Source of the DNA: JAEUIE01 sp046350055
GTDB taxonomy: Bacteria; Planctomycetota; Planctomycetia; Gemmatales; HRBIN36
Length of the DNA stretch: 64,000 nt
NCBI GenBank assembly: GCA_046350055.1
Contig: JAXMBC010000001.1
Location: 62,001 to 126,000, forward strand
Direction of reading: 5' to 3'
The notes under the pieces: model-generated
Seen by the model: the letters and a program-made list of their open reading frames with translations, nothing else
Told to the model about the DNA's origin: nothing
The model's database searches: none
Part shown: one piece after another, positions 8,850 through 19,638 of the stretch
Layout of the letters: each line of letters opens with the position of its first letter
Position numbering within the stretch: the stretch's first letter is position 1
Made by a program: the position numbers and the translations under genes

Positions 8850-10145
8850 ACCACGCGCGGTGCTCGGAATTGCAAAGCCCCACCTCTGCAGGTAGTGGTC
8901 GGAAATCGGTGATGACCCCGTCCGCGACACGAATCCGCCGCATCAGCCAACTGCGGAAACGATTCTCGGTGTACCGGCGGACCGTTCAATACACCTTCGT
9001 CACCGGACCCTGCTGAAGTACCTCCGCACCAGCCCCGAAGGATCGGATTGAGCACCTCGACCCGCTCCTCGGGCCGTTGCCAGTTCCAGCGACTACTCGT
9101 CTCCTCGTGGATTCGCTTCTTAAGTTTGATCACCGCCTTCTTCGAGATGCGTGTGCCGATGAAGGCACGACCCTCTTTGCCGTAGAAACGCCCGACGGTG
9201 TAGCCGAGGAAGTCGAACGACTCCTGCGGCAGTTGCACCAGTCGGGTTTTGGGTTCGTTGACCGTCAGCCCCAGCCGCGTGATAATATTGCGGAACGCGG
9301 CCATCGCCGCCGGGCCGTTGCCGGGCCGACAGCAGATCACCAGATCGTCCGCATAGTTCACCACCCGCGCTTGAAACTGCCGCTCATGACCGAACTGCTT
9401 CCACGCCAGAACGAACCGTCGGAAGTACAGGTTCGCCAGCAACGGCGAGATCACCGCCCTGAGGCGTGCCGCGGTGAAAGTCCGCGGCAGCCGTCGTGCG
9501 TTGCTCCGTCGCCCCTGCCGCTCCACCGCCGGTGCTTCGAGCGGGCTTTACGACCGACAGCACCCTGCCGTCCGCGATCCGGCCGACTCACGCACCGCAT
9601 CAGGCCGTGGGGAATCGTGTTGAAGTAGTCGGATAGGTCCGCGTCCACCACTTCCCGCAATCCCCCGTTCGGCCAGCATGATAATACGTCCGACGCACTG
9701 CCATCTTGGCATCGGCCTCGCTGCGGAAACCGTACTGCTCGTCGCAGAGGTCCACCTCGAAGATCGGCCCGATGACCAGCAGCACTGCCATCTGCACCAC
9801 GCGATCCCGAATCGTCGGAATCCCCAGCGGACGCTGTCCGCCGCTCGCCTTGGGAATCCACACTCTGAGAAGGCGCTGCGGCCGATACTCCTTCCGCCGC
9901 AACTCCTCCCGCAACGCCGTCAGCCACGGTTCGACGCCATCCGACTCGATGACCGCGAACGACTGGTCGTCCACGCCCGGCACCCCGCCGTTCGCACGGC
10001 AACGCCGATACGCTTCCACCAGCACGTCCCACCGCCACACTTTGTCCCACAGCGTGTAGAACCGACAATCGACGGCCAACTTGGCTTTCGCCTGCAACGC
10101 CTTCTGCAGCTTCTCAACACTCGAAGGAGGAGTTGGTAGACTCAT
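8850..10145 (-). pseudogene. ltrA: Group II intron reverse transcriptase/maturase, frameshifted
   Basis: This is the intron-encoded protein that reverse transcribes and splices group II introns. Starting at an ATG at 10145 the first frame covers RT blocks 0-4, including WRWDVLVEAYRRCRANGG and IPKASGGQRPLGIPTIRDRV. A second frame supplies VVDADLSDYFNTIPH (first catalytic Asp). A third frame supplies VVNYADDLVICCRPGNGP (YADD active site) and the RT5-RT7/thumb region. At least two frameshifts separate these pieces, and further ones break the C-terminus, so the protein is inactive unless the shifts are consensus errors. Confidence 0.85.
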
Positions 10146-10648
10146 CGTCAATCTCCCGGTTGTCGCCGCTTCGTGCGTTCGATCTGAATCAGGGTCCCTT
10201 CCCTCCACCGGCGTTACCCGGCTTCACGAGTACTACGGCCACCCATCCGCCATCTGCTCCCGACCGCCGCTGGCCTCACGGTTCCTGGGCGTTGCTCGAA
10301 AGCATGGATGCAGACTTCCCTTGTTAGCCTGGAGAACTCATTCGCGCCGTGCCGTCACCACTACCCCGGAAGAATTGCTCGGTGCACCTTAGCGTCGCTT
10401 CCCGAACAACGTCGGCCTTCCCCGTTATTGTGGCGGGTCGGCTTCCTCATTGGCCGTATCGAGGCCGCTGCTCGTTCACTGAACGTTACGGGCCCACACG
10501 CCCGCTGACTTCCTTTAACGAGAAGCCGTCTCTGAGAGTGCTTCAGATCATTCGTCGCCTCCTGATCCGCCCCCAGTGCTTCCGGCTGGGACGCTATACG
10601 CTGGTCGGGATCACCCGAGGATCCTCCAAGCCTTTTACAAGGGCACAC

Positions 10649-10922
10649 ACAACAATGCTGCAGAGCGTTCGCTGCGTGGCATCGTCCCTGGGACGCCGCA
10701 ACTGGCTCTTCGTCGGAAGCCCCCAGGGTGGCCACCGCCGCCATCCTCTTCAGCGTCCTGGCCAGTTGCAAACGCCATGAGGTCGAACCTGGGCCTATCT
10801 CCGCGATGTGCTGCAACGACTGGGCACGCCAGCTACTCCTGAAGAGCTACGCCAACTCGTTCCCCTTACATCGCTGGAAGCCAAACCACGTCACGAAGTG
10901 ACGGATTAGCCGGATCGGATAC
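10649..10922 (+). pseudogene. tnpC: IS66 TnpC 3' fragment and element terminus, right of the intron
   Basis: The sequence continues tnpC after the intron: the ERSLRGI and RRNWLFVGSPQGG blocks (catalytic Glu region) are readable but broken by small insertions and deletions. It ends with a decayed right terminus: GACGGATTAGCCGGATCGGA here against GACGGGATTCGTCGGACGCA in the intact element (44185-44206). Together with 8568-8673 it is the end of a forward IS66 copy. Confidence 0.8.
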
Positions 10923-11277
10923 CCTGTTCCGCGTCCACCTGGAAAGCTTCTTTCAGTTCAACGAGGCCGAGGCCTTCTCCGTCCCTATCGTGTCCATGGC
11001 TGCTACTGGGGTAGTTATTGACAGTTGCCTCGAACTGCTGTCCTACTACCCTCGGAGCCGCCAGGCCCCGACGAATGTGCTAACTATGGGAACGTTATCA
11101 GGCCCCGACAGAATGTGCGCAGCTATGGGAACGTTATCGGTGGCGGATCACCATCACGCCATTCGGGTACTTCATGCCGTATACAGGTGGTGCATACCAT
11201 GCTGCGTAGAACTGCGGTTGTTCAACGCGCTCTTAGCATTGTTCGTTAATTGTGATTACATTACACATTTCATAATC
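10923..11277. other. Non-coding stretch between IS66 remains and RHS locus 1
   Basis: I see no credible gene here. It holds a degenerate tandem direct repeat (11063-11138) and, at 11203-11236, a sequence that recurs at 21303-21336. Short open frames are present but have no start signals or family features. Confidence 0.6.
11063..11138. repeat. Two-copy direct repeat, about 38 bp per unit
   Basis: Units 11063-11099 and 11100-11138 both begin AGGCCCCGAC and end with ACTATGGGAACGTTATC or GCTATGGGAACGTTATC, with one or two indels in the middle. I do not recognise the unit. Confidence 0.75.
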
Positions 11278-12087
11278 TCAGTGCTCATGCGATTCGATCC
11301 CTATCCTCTTCATATCGGTATAAGTATACATATACAGATGCCATAAAGAATTCGATGCTCCGCACAATACAATGCCATTTCCATCATTAAGCGGCACTAT
11401 ATCGCATCTGTAATAATGATCGACACGGTCATTAGGCTCACATTTAAGTGCTATTTTATCTATAATAGCAGACTGCTTTTTAATGTCATCATACTCTAGT
11501 AGTATAACACACTTGTCATCTGCACTATACATAATGCAGTACATTTTATGGCCGCGGTATAGCCATGACACATGCATGCTGTTTGCCTCACCATTTAAAC
11601 ACAGCTCAGCGAACGGAATGACTTGTTTGCCCGAGACAATTACTTTTCCGTCCTTAATCATCATGTCCTCTCTTCCAGCCACTAAACCACGATTGTGAAT
11701 TCCTAATTGCTCAAGAGATACGAAGCTGTTGCCATCGCTTGCATAGGTATAAAAATCGTATGTAATCGTTTTCATATTACCAACCCTTGCCGAAGATAAA
11801 CAATTTTCAAACCATAACGGCAAGGTGCATAATCTTTCATCGATTAATTCACACATCCTTCCGATTATCAATTTAGATCTGCAGGAAGCTTTGTATATAT
11901 CTGCTTCACTGTCACTTGCATAGTGGAGAACAGTTTTTGCCATATTCCATTTATTGCGTATCATAACTACTACACTACTATACATATCTCTATTATCATT
12001 CCTGCATATATATGAATATATATAATATGCAATCATAGTGCATATTAAAAACAAAACGGCAATTGCAACACGTCGCTTTATAGTCAC
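11278..12087 (-). CDS. Membrane-anchored protein downstream of RHS locus 1
   Basis: The 269-residue product has an N-terminal hydrophobic helix (about 7-28, AIAVLFLICTMIAYYIYSYI) after a basic start, so it is probably an inner-membrane protein with most of its mass outside the cytoplasm, or a lipid-free signal anchor. The remainder is Tyr/Asp-rich with beta-like alternation, possibly a propeller-like fold, but no family is recognised. A GTG start 10 bp downstream of the RHS frame is preceded by AGAGGATAAGCT. The gene is AT-rich compared with the RHS core. By position it is the partner, and possibly the immunity protein, of RHS locus 1; this is inference. Confidence 0.65.
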   Translation of the reverse strand: MTIKRRVAIAVLFLICTMIAYYIYSYICRNDNRDMYSSVVVMIRNKWNMAKTVLHYASDSEADIYKASCRSKLIIGRMCELIDERLCTLPLWFENCLSSARVGNMKTITYDFYTYASDGNSFVSLEQLGIHNRGLVAGREDMMIKDGKVIVSGKQVIPFAELCLNGEANSMHVSWLYRGHKMYCIMYSADDKCVILLEYDDIKKQSAIIDKIALKCEPNDRVDHYYRCDIVPLNDGNGIVLCGASNSLWHLYMYTYTDMKRIGIESHEH

Positions 12088-12097
12088 AGCTTATCCT

Positions 12098-15000
12098 CTA
12101 GAACCAAATTGGAAATGGAAATGGATACGGATTCCCTGAATTGATAGTAATTGTAATCTTGTGATCAGTCCTAAGATGCATCGAAGTAACGCACTTGTTA
12201 TCTTTACAGCATGACCATTCATATCTTGTGTATCTATAGCCCGGACCGGGATCCCGCCTGCCATCTCCACCTTTGTATCGATCATCTGGCCAAAAGGGAG
12301 GTTTTTCATCTGTAGATCTGAATGATCCTGCTCCCGTTTGGCAATTCTCTTTTACTCCAAGAATTGGCCACTTTTTATTAATATCCCACTTTGTAATGTA
12401 CTTATACACTTTATCTGAGCAAAAGAAAAACGATGTAGCGTATTGTTCGTAAATACCACATGTATTCATTAAGCCAACGCCTTTATATTTAACATAATCC
12501 GGAGCATCAGCTCTGACAGCAAATCCGCCACGCGGTCAGGAGACCGGAAATGCTTCGTAGTAACAATATTCCCCTGGCAGGTTCTGTCGCAATGTGTTCA
12601 TATTGCAGCTTCCATCAATGCACCCTTCAGTAAGACATCTCGCACATACCTTCTGAATTATGTATCCGCTGCAAGTTGCTCCTGGCTCAACAAAGTACCG
12701 ATATTTTCGTGAAGCTAATATATTATGTCCGCATGAAGACACCTTAGAGTCAAAGTCAAAATCAGGAGAAATACGAATTGTCCCACTAGGATCATTGTAT
12801 AACACTGGGTTATTCGATACGTAACAGTACCTGTTCATGCCATCATAGTCACCAATTGGATCTAAAGACAACCATTTTGCTGTAAATGTGTCTAGCCAGC
12901 GACTGCGTACGTAATACATTCCAGCAGTCTGCCAATATCCGTGCAATCCATTATGCCTAAAATTATTAACTGTTGCGCCAGTGCTGTCAGCGATTTCTCC
13001 AAATGCATGGTACATATATGTATCAGTCACGCTACCATTGCTATTAGTGATTCTCGTAATGAGACCCGGAGGTGTAGCATGATAGTGTGAGCTTCCATCT
13101 CGATATTGACTAATATAGTTACCATGCTCGAATGGCTCAGTTGTGTACCATGTTTGTGGAATATTGACAATGTACGACTCTGCAAGAATATTCCCGAAGT
13201 CCCATTGTGCATTGGAAATAAAATCGGCATCGCTGACAGATACTCTTAGATTATCATCTGCTTTGTAGGTATAAGTGCTTCGATTACTGGCTGAACGACT
13301 TATTTGAATTAGTCGATTCTCGCCATCCCAAGTATTAGTAACTCGTATTAACGTGGGGAAGATCTGCAGCGACTGATTGCCGTTGTTGTCGTAACTGAAG
13401 GAGGTCCTTCCTGAATTGTCCATTAACAAGTTAAGTTGGTTGGATGCATCGCAAGTATAGGTAGCTCTTGCTCCCGACTCGATCATCACCTTCCGATTTT
13501 GTGAAGCATCGTATAAGTACGTCGTGTCAAATGCATTGCCCCACTTCGTCGCTCGCGAGTTAACTGATAAGTGGTGTCATAGCTCCCGTCACCCTATCAC
13601 CGTTAGCTTCAACGACGCGAGTCTTGTTCATCGCATTGTCGTATGCGTAGTCATATCCCGACACATTCGTTCCATCAGCCCTTACATTCGTTATCTTTGT
13701 AATACGATCTGACGCATCATAGGTATAGCTTGTTCGCACGCGATTAGCAAACTTTTGCACCGTCCTTCTTCCTATCTCATCATACGTGAATGTAGTGTTT
13801 TCCTGAAGCGGATTGATCAGCCTTGTGATCTGGCCCACACCATCATACCAGTAGGTAAACCGCCCGCCATCGGGTTCGCGTCGCTCCGCTGTCCCAATGA
13901 ATTATAGCCGTAGGTAATCCGCTTGGCGAAACTGTCGGGAAACTAACAGTGTCCGGCCCACGGCATCGAAGTTATACGTATAGCGTCCCGTCAATCCTGT
14001 ATCTTTGTGCGTTGTCCCATGGCGTCGTAGATTTGTGTGGCTCGGGTTTGATCCTGGTACTTCCAACCCGTGGTTTTACCTTCGGCGTCGTAGAAGTAAG
14101 TGGTTCGCAGGCCTCTACCATCGATTCGCAGGGTTTGTTGACCAGCGTTATCATATCTGAAAGTGGTACGACGCAGCAAGGCATCGATCACGTACACCTG
14201 CCGCCCATTGGCGTCGTAGGCGAAGCTGGTGCGGTTGGCTCGGCCATCGACGAGCCCGATTCGCTGGCTGGAACGGTCATAGACCGTGGTCACGCGGATG
14301 TTCAGAGCATTCAATGAAGCAATGTTGCGCCCCGCCACATCATAGATCATGGTGGTGCGGTTGTTGTTAGCATCCTGCACCGCCAGTTGTCTACCCACAA
14401 TATCGTAGAGGTAGCTGGTGCGGAAGAGCAGCGGATTGATGGTGGCTATGGTCTGACCAGCGGCATCGTAGAGTTGGGTGGTGCTGTTCGCCAGGGCGTT
14501 GGTCATCAGTCGCTGCTGATTCGCGGGATAGTAGGCAAAACTCGTCCGATTGTTCAGCGCATTCCTCACAGCTATAGTTCGATTTGCCATATCGTATATC
14601 GAAGTCGTGCGGAAGCCCAAGGCATTGATGCTCGCCACGGAGCGATCCGCACTGTCATAGACTGTAGTACTCCGATTTGTCAACGCATCCACACTAGCCA
14701 CTGATCTACCTGCTGCATCATACACGTTCGAAGTGGGGTAGTTGACGCGTTCCGCACTGCCATCTTACGACCGAGTGCATCATATATCATCGTGGTGCGG
14801 TTGAGCAGCGGACTGATGCTCGCCTTCATCTGTCCTGCAGCATCGTAGAACATACTGCTTCGCCGCAGCAATGGATCGACGCTCGCCACCGTCTGATCAG
14901 CACTGTTGTAGATCGACGTGTTGCGGAAGTTCAGCGGATTGATGCTGGCCACTCCCTGCCACCAGCGTCATACACCATGGTGCCGCGCCCGTCCCAGGGG

Positions 15001-17789
15001 ATCGACGCTGGCCACCGTCTGGCCGCCGCATTGTAAACCGTGGTGCTGCGGAAGTTGAGCGGATTGATACCGGCGATCACCCGGTTGGCCGCATCGTAGA
15101 TAGTGGTGTTCCGCTGCAGCATCGGATTGATGGTCGCCAGGCTGCGGCCTGCCGCGTCATAGATCATACTGTTTCTTCGCCCCAGGCCATCGACCTGGGC
15201 AATCACCTGTCCAGCCGTGTTGAACACCGTCGTGTTCCGGCAGGAGCGGATCGACCACGGCGGCTCTGCCGCCCTTCGCTGTCGTAGAGGTAACTGGTAC
15301 GGAAGTTGAGCGGGTTGATGGTAGCCTTCACCCGTCCCGCCCCATCGTAAACCATCGTATTCCGCTGCAAGAGCGGACTGATCATGGAGACAGGCTGATT
15401 GGCTTGGTCATACACCGTGGTCGTGCGGAAGCCCAAGGCATTCACCCGGGCCACGGGATTGAACAGCGTGTCGTAGATCGTGGTGGTGCGGCTGATTGAG
15501 CGCGTTGATCACTGCAATGGGACGATCCGAGTTGTCATACAGGTAGCTGGTACGGAAGTTCAAGCCATTGACCTGCGCCTTCACTCGATTCCGCTCGTCA
15601 TAAATCGTTGTCGTTCGCCGTAGTAAGGGGTCGACCTTGGCAATGGGGTTCCCCGCCGCATCATAGACCGTGGTGTTGCGGAAGCTCAGCGGATTGATGC
15701 TCGCAATCTTGCGATGGGCATTGTCAAATACACTGGTCGTGATCCGTCCCATCGGATCGACAGTGCGATAGGGATGATCTTCGCCATGATCGTACACGGC
15801 TGTGGTGCGAGCCCCAAGTTCATTTATCTTCGCGACCGTTCGCCCTGCTGCATCAAACAGATACGACACGCGGAAGTTCAGCGGGTTGATCACCGACGAG
15901 ACCCGCACACCAGCGTCAAACACATAGCTCGTACGGCGACGCAGCGGATCGATCACCGACTGCACCCGGCCAACGATATCACGCAGGTAGGTCGTGCGGG
16001 TGCCCGCCGAGGTGCTCTGCCAGTTCACCTGGCTGTAGGCATCGTAACCGAAACTGTATCGCTGATTGGCTGGATTGAGCCACGCCTGCAGCCTACCCAC
16101 CGAATCGTAAAGGTAGGTACTTCGAAACAGCAGTGGATTCAGGATGCCTGCCAGTTGTCCCCGGCTGTTGTAAATGTAAGTGTTGCGGCAGCTCTGCGGA
16201 TCGATGGAGGCAATCCGGTTCTTGTTGCCATCGTACCTGTAGAGAGTGGTGTTCCCATTGGCATCGACAGTGGATGTGGGCTGCCCGGAACTATTCACAC
16301 CCATGAAGTAGTTCTCTTCCGGGGGTAGGAATACCAATGGCGGAGGCGAGAGCTGAGTGCTCGACGACCATAGGTGACATTGGACTGATTGCCAATCCCC
16401 CAGGTAGCTAACAATGGGTTGGTGTAGCTGGATAAAGACCCACCGGAATAACTGAAGGTACAGATCTGAGCGAGAGGATTGCGTACTGATCCCAGCACTC
16501 CATTGGCATAGGTCAGGGTTGTCCGCAGGAAATCTGCATCGGAGATGACCGTGCCGATGGGAACAGTTCCAAACTTAGCGATAGGTGAGACTGACTCGTC
16601 CTCCCAGGGGCCAGAGCAGTGAGGTGGCTTTCCCCGTGGAGCCATCATACGCCAGGGTATAGCGAGGCCCGCCTAGAGGACTCCAGCCCGTCAGGCGATG
16701 GTTGCCATCGTAGGCCATCGTGGTGCGATTGCCATCAGGCCGGGTGAACTTGGTCAAATCCCGGAGCCATCGACCACGAAGCTGGTGATGCGGTTAGCTG
16801 GGTCGGTGAGCCGTCTGATCTTATTCGGAGCCGTCATAAGCAAAACTGGTGCGGCGCAGGAAGGGATCTGTGATGAAGTTGATCCGACCACCACCATCGC
16901 GGGTCACGGTCCAGCGCGTATCCGAGCCGTTGGCAACATACTTCAGCAAACCAGAGCTATCGTAACGGTACTTGGTGCCGGTATCGGTGACTTCATTCCA
17001 CCCACTGCCTGATTCCTGCACGCTGCTGGAGAGGCCTGAAGTTGGAGAGTAATAGCCGCTGACATCCTTACCGCTGAACACAAAGGATGTGCCACTGGCC
17101 ACCACGACATTGACCACCGTGGAGCTCACCTGGACCAGGTTGCGATCCCAGGTGCAATTCCAACCGTAACCATAGGTTGAAGCTCCCGGTGACTTGCCGG
17201 CATAAAAGAACTGGGGAAGGGATCAAACAAACCGCCCACCGGTGGGGTCAGCGTGGCATAGAGAGTGCCCGAAACGGGTTCCACTACGGGGAAGGCTCCG
17301 ACATGCCCGTTGCTTATTCTCCCAGGCTGTGCCCGGCTTCCTTACTCAAATCACTGAATTGAGCTTGCAGCGTGTTCGGCGGCATGGAGACGAGAAAGAG
17401 GCTCGAGGAAAGACTGACGAGTCCTGGATCGTGTCAGCCACGGTGATCGGAGTGGGAAGAGAAAGCCCCGGACGAAGAATGGAAGGAGCAGAAACACCGC
17501 AGCCACACTTACCTCCGCAACCACAGCCGCCTCCGCATGTGCCCCCGCACCCACAACCTCCACCGCCTGCACCGCCACCATGGCCGGAACCACCGGAGCC
17601 TGGGATCGTCCCGCCGTGCCAGAACGGCGGCTGATCACCGATAATAATATTCGTGCCACCGGGACTACAGCAGCCACTTCCCTGACAACCATCGGAAGAC
17701 CCTAGTGCTGGTGGAGTGGGGCTCCCACCACCCATGGTCACCGTCCCCGAACGAGGAAGTGTATCTTCCGTCACTACACATTGATACAT
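12098..17789 (-). pseudogene. RHS/YD-repeat protein, locus 1, heavily frameshifted
   Basis: It matches the intact RHS proteins at 27602, 35283 and 46108 from the conserved MYQCVVTEDTLPRSGTV start (17789) through the YD repeats to the core end (YCYVSNNPVLYNDPSG). At least nine small insertions or deletions split the frame, for example near 17350, 17130, 16790, 16580, 15490, 15230, 14960, 14730 and 13870. The variable tail begins near 12780 and is AT-rich and Cys-containing. It is further cut by an in-frame TGA at 12536-12538, after which the same frame stays open to 12098. The gene is dead if the sequence is right. Confidence 0.85.
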
Positions 17790-17820
17790 TGCGATGACTC
17801 CCACCGGAGATCGGGACACA

Positions 17821-17879
17821 TCGTTCGCTTGAGCTCAACTTCTGCTCAAGCTCTTAATTCTTGCACTATCGCGATTATC
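17821..17879 (-). promoter_or_regulatory. Conserved leader upstream of RHS locus 1
   Basis: The minus-strand sequence GATAATCGCGATAGTGCAAG, then GAATTAAGAGCTTGAGC and AAGTTGAGCTC, recurs nearly unchanged upstream of RHS locus 4 (35192-35251). It ends about 30 bp before the common ribosome binding site GGTGGGAG. It may contain the RHS promoter or an operator, or may simply be part of the duplicated unit. I cannot identify -35/-10 boxes with confidence. Confidence 0.5.
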
Positions 17880-17963
17880 CAGTCACTCAAATCGGGCTGC
17901 AAGTTGTTTCAACTGCTCAGCGCGAAGATTAGAGCAATTAATGCTACAGCGTAACCAGGCTCG

Positions 17964-18740
17964 TCATAAGATCTTCGAGCTCCAAACCTCTTCATATTGT
18001 GTGTTGCGTGGAAACGTGTGCCCTCCACCCATGCCACCCGTTTGACCGATGTGATAACAGAAAGCCTGTGCATTCAGGTAACCCATGAGGCGGGGATGGC
18101 GGAACCAGTCATGGTCCACCTGGAACTCGAGTTCATAGGGAGTGGGAACATCGAGCCAGAATCCTTCGCGCAGGAAATACTCCTGGAGTGGCTGGGTTCG
18201 CCACACTGTCGGCATCAGGGAGAACCCTTCATGCTGATACCCGCGTCCCAGCCAACCGGTATTCGCATCATCAATCCTGTGGCGATCCAGTTGATTGTTG
18301 TCCATGGTGATTAGCTGTTCGCCCACGAGCTTGAATCGTTCCAAAGTCATGGGTGCACGCAAGTAGACTCCCACGAGATCTGGTACCTGAGCAAACAGTT
18401 TCATCATCGGGCTCAGGAAATCCCCTGGCAGGTAGAAGTAATGATCGGGCTCCAGGTAGAGAAAGAACTCGGTCTCCACGGTGGACAGAAGCCATCGATA
18501 GACTTCAAAGAATCCGCGACGGGTCTTGGGGTCGGTCCTCCCCAAATGCCGAATGTCGTACTGCTCACATAACTCCCTCAATTCCTTGGCAAAGAACGGA
18601 GAACGATCATCGACCAGGACATGGTGCAAGTTCCCAGGATACTGGCAGCACTGATAAAACGAACGGAGGGTGGTTTGCAGATACTCTAAGCGTTCTGGTC
18701 GATCCAAATAGACTGGTGTCAAAATCGTAATCGGTTCCAC
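17964..18740 (-). CDS. GT2-like glycosyltransferase
   Basis: This 258-residue protein has the start of a GT-A nucleotide-sugar transferase: ITILTPVYLDRPERLEYLQT, then VLVDDRSPFF (first Asp pair), and FFLYLEPDHYFYLP where the metal-binding DxD would be expected. No membrane segment is seen. It probably transfers a sugar from a nucleotide donor to a glycan or protein. It is the last of three closely spaced same-strand genes (10 bp after the previous one). The acceptor is unknown. Confidence 0.7.
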   Translation of the reverse strand: MEPITILTPVYLDRPERLEYLQTTLRSFYQCCQYPGNLHHVLVDDRSPFFAKELRELCEQYDIRHLGRTDPKTRRGFFEVYRWLLSTVETEFFLYLEPDHYFYLPGDFLSPMMKLFAQVPDLVGVYLRAPMTLERFKLVGEQLITMDNNQLDRHRIDDANTGWLGRGYQHEGFSLMPTVWRTQPLQEYFLREGFWLDVPTPYELEFQVDHDWFRHPRLMGYLNAQAFCYHIGQTGGMGGGHTFPRNTQYEEVWSSKIL

Positions 18741-18750
18741 AGCTGCACCC

Positions 18751-19638
18751 CTAAAAGTACTTCATCCACTGCTGGGCAATTGCTGCTCGGGATAAGGGTT
18801 CCCTCCACTGGGTGCGCCATGCATGAATTGTTTGCAGGTACTCCCGGGAAAACCACCGTGCTTGATCAGTCGGTTCAGGTAGGTTGAGTCCTATGAAGCT
18901 CAGCCGTTCAACCGAACTGGAGTGACGGGGCATGGCTAGAGGAAGTCCGGAGATCAGGAAGTCAATAGCTTTGGTGGATGGCTTATGCCGTTGCCGAAAA
19001 TCATCCCCTTTTACATCAATGGCCCCACGAGCTTGCTGGAGTGCCCTGAGGTGATTAGCCGGTGTCCATGCTTGCATGGTAACCTGAGCAGTGGCAGGAA
19101 ACCCATGAACGAATGGATCGAGATCCTCGGTATTACTGAGAACTAAGAGCGGAGCAGTCAGAGAATGTTCATGCAACCACGCAACAAGTGGCTCCAGGTT
19201 GGTATGAACACCCACCCAGAGAATGGGGCCCTCAGGCTGAGGTGTCACGGTATCTGGGGTTACAAAACGCCAGTGATGGTCAAGGTAGGAGACTTGAGAG
19301 TAGGCTGTGAAATATCGTTCCAATCGGGGTGAATGAACAAAGACGTGATCGAGTTGCGACAGCCACCAGGCTTGCTGATCGATCTCTGCTACGCTACCGA
19401 AGTGGTCCACTGGTGCATAAAGACAGCGCCGATTCGCATGCCGAGCTCGTTCCCACCATGCTGCTGGTGGCGGATGCTTAATCAGGACGAGTGTGCCGTG
19501 GGTTGGTGGCTCCTGAACATAGTCAAAGGTCGAGACATCCCAAGACTGCTGCCATTCTGGAATTAGTTCTTGTCCCAACCATTCCCAGGATCCCCAGCCG
19601 GGCATTACGGGCCCCACATGCAGTATGGGCTTACTCAT
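18751..19638 (-). CDS. Probable GT-B type glycosyltransferase
   Basis: The 295-residue product begins KPILHVGPVMPGWGSWEWLG, as in GT-B fold glycosyltransferases with a Gly-rich N-terminal loop. A later HANRRCLYAPVDHFGSV and a C-terminal KPSTKAIDFLISGLPLAMPR fit the donor-binding half (E/S-x-G-P loop). I place it as a glycosyltransferase without subfamily. Its start overlaps the previous stop by 4 bp (ATGA), indicating translational coupling with 19635-21167. Confidence 0.6.
   Translation of the reverse strand: MSKPILHVGPVMPGWGSWEWLGQELIPEWQQSWDVSTFDYVQEPPTHGTLVLIKHPPPAAWWERARHANRRCLYAPVDHFGSVAEIDQQAWWLSQLDHVFVHSPRLERYFTAYSQVSYLDHHWRFVTPDTVTPQPEGPILWVGVHTNLEPLVAWLHEHSLTAPLLVLSNTEDLDPFVHGFPATAQVTMQAWTPANHLRALQQARGAIDVKGDDFRQRHKPSTKAIDFLISGLPLAMPRHSSSVERLSFIGLNLPEPTDQARWFSREYLQTIHAWRTQWREPLSRAAIAQQWMKYF

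Larger units (their letters stand above)
8674..10648 (-). mobile_element. Group II intron, degenerate, inserted antisense in IS66 tnpC
   Basis: On the minus strand the element starts with GTGTGCCC at 10648, fitting the group II 5' consensus GUGYG. It contains a frameshifted intron-encoded reverse transcriptase, then a typical domain V at 8785-8817, and ends with CTCTAC at 8674 (AY 3' end). The flanks are IS66 tnpC on both sides; joining them restores the tnpC register approximately (native GATAG/ACAACAAC against TAG/ACAACAAT here). It is therefore an intron of about 1,975 nt inserted antisense to the transposase gene. The ends are inferred from consensus and flank homology. Confidence 0.85.

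Noticed and set aside
17351..17692. Alternative frames over the Gly/Cys-rich part of RHS genes (also 32881-33231 and 51345-51614)
   Set aside because: These are off-frame readings of the low-complexity GC-rich segment of the RHS genes.
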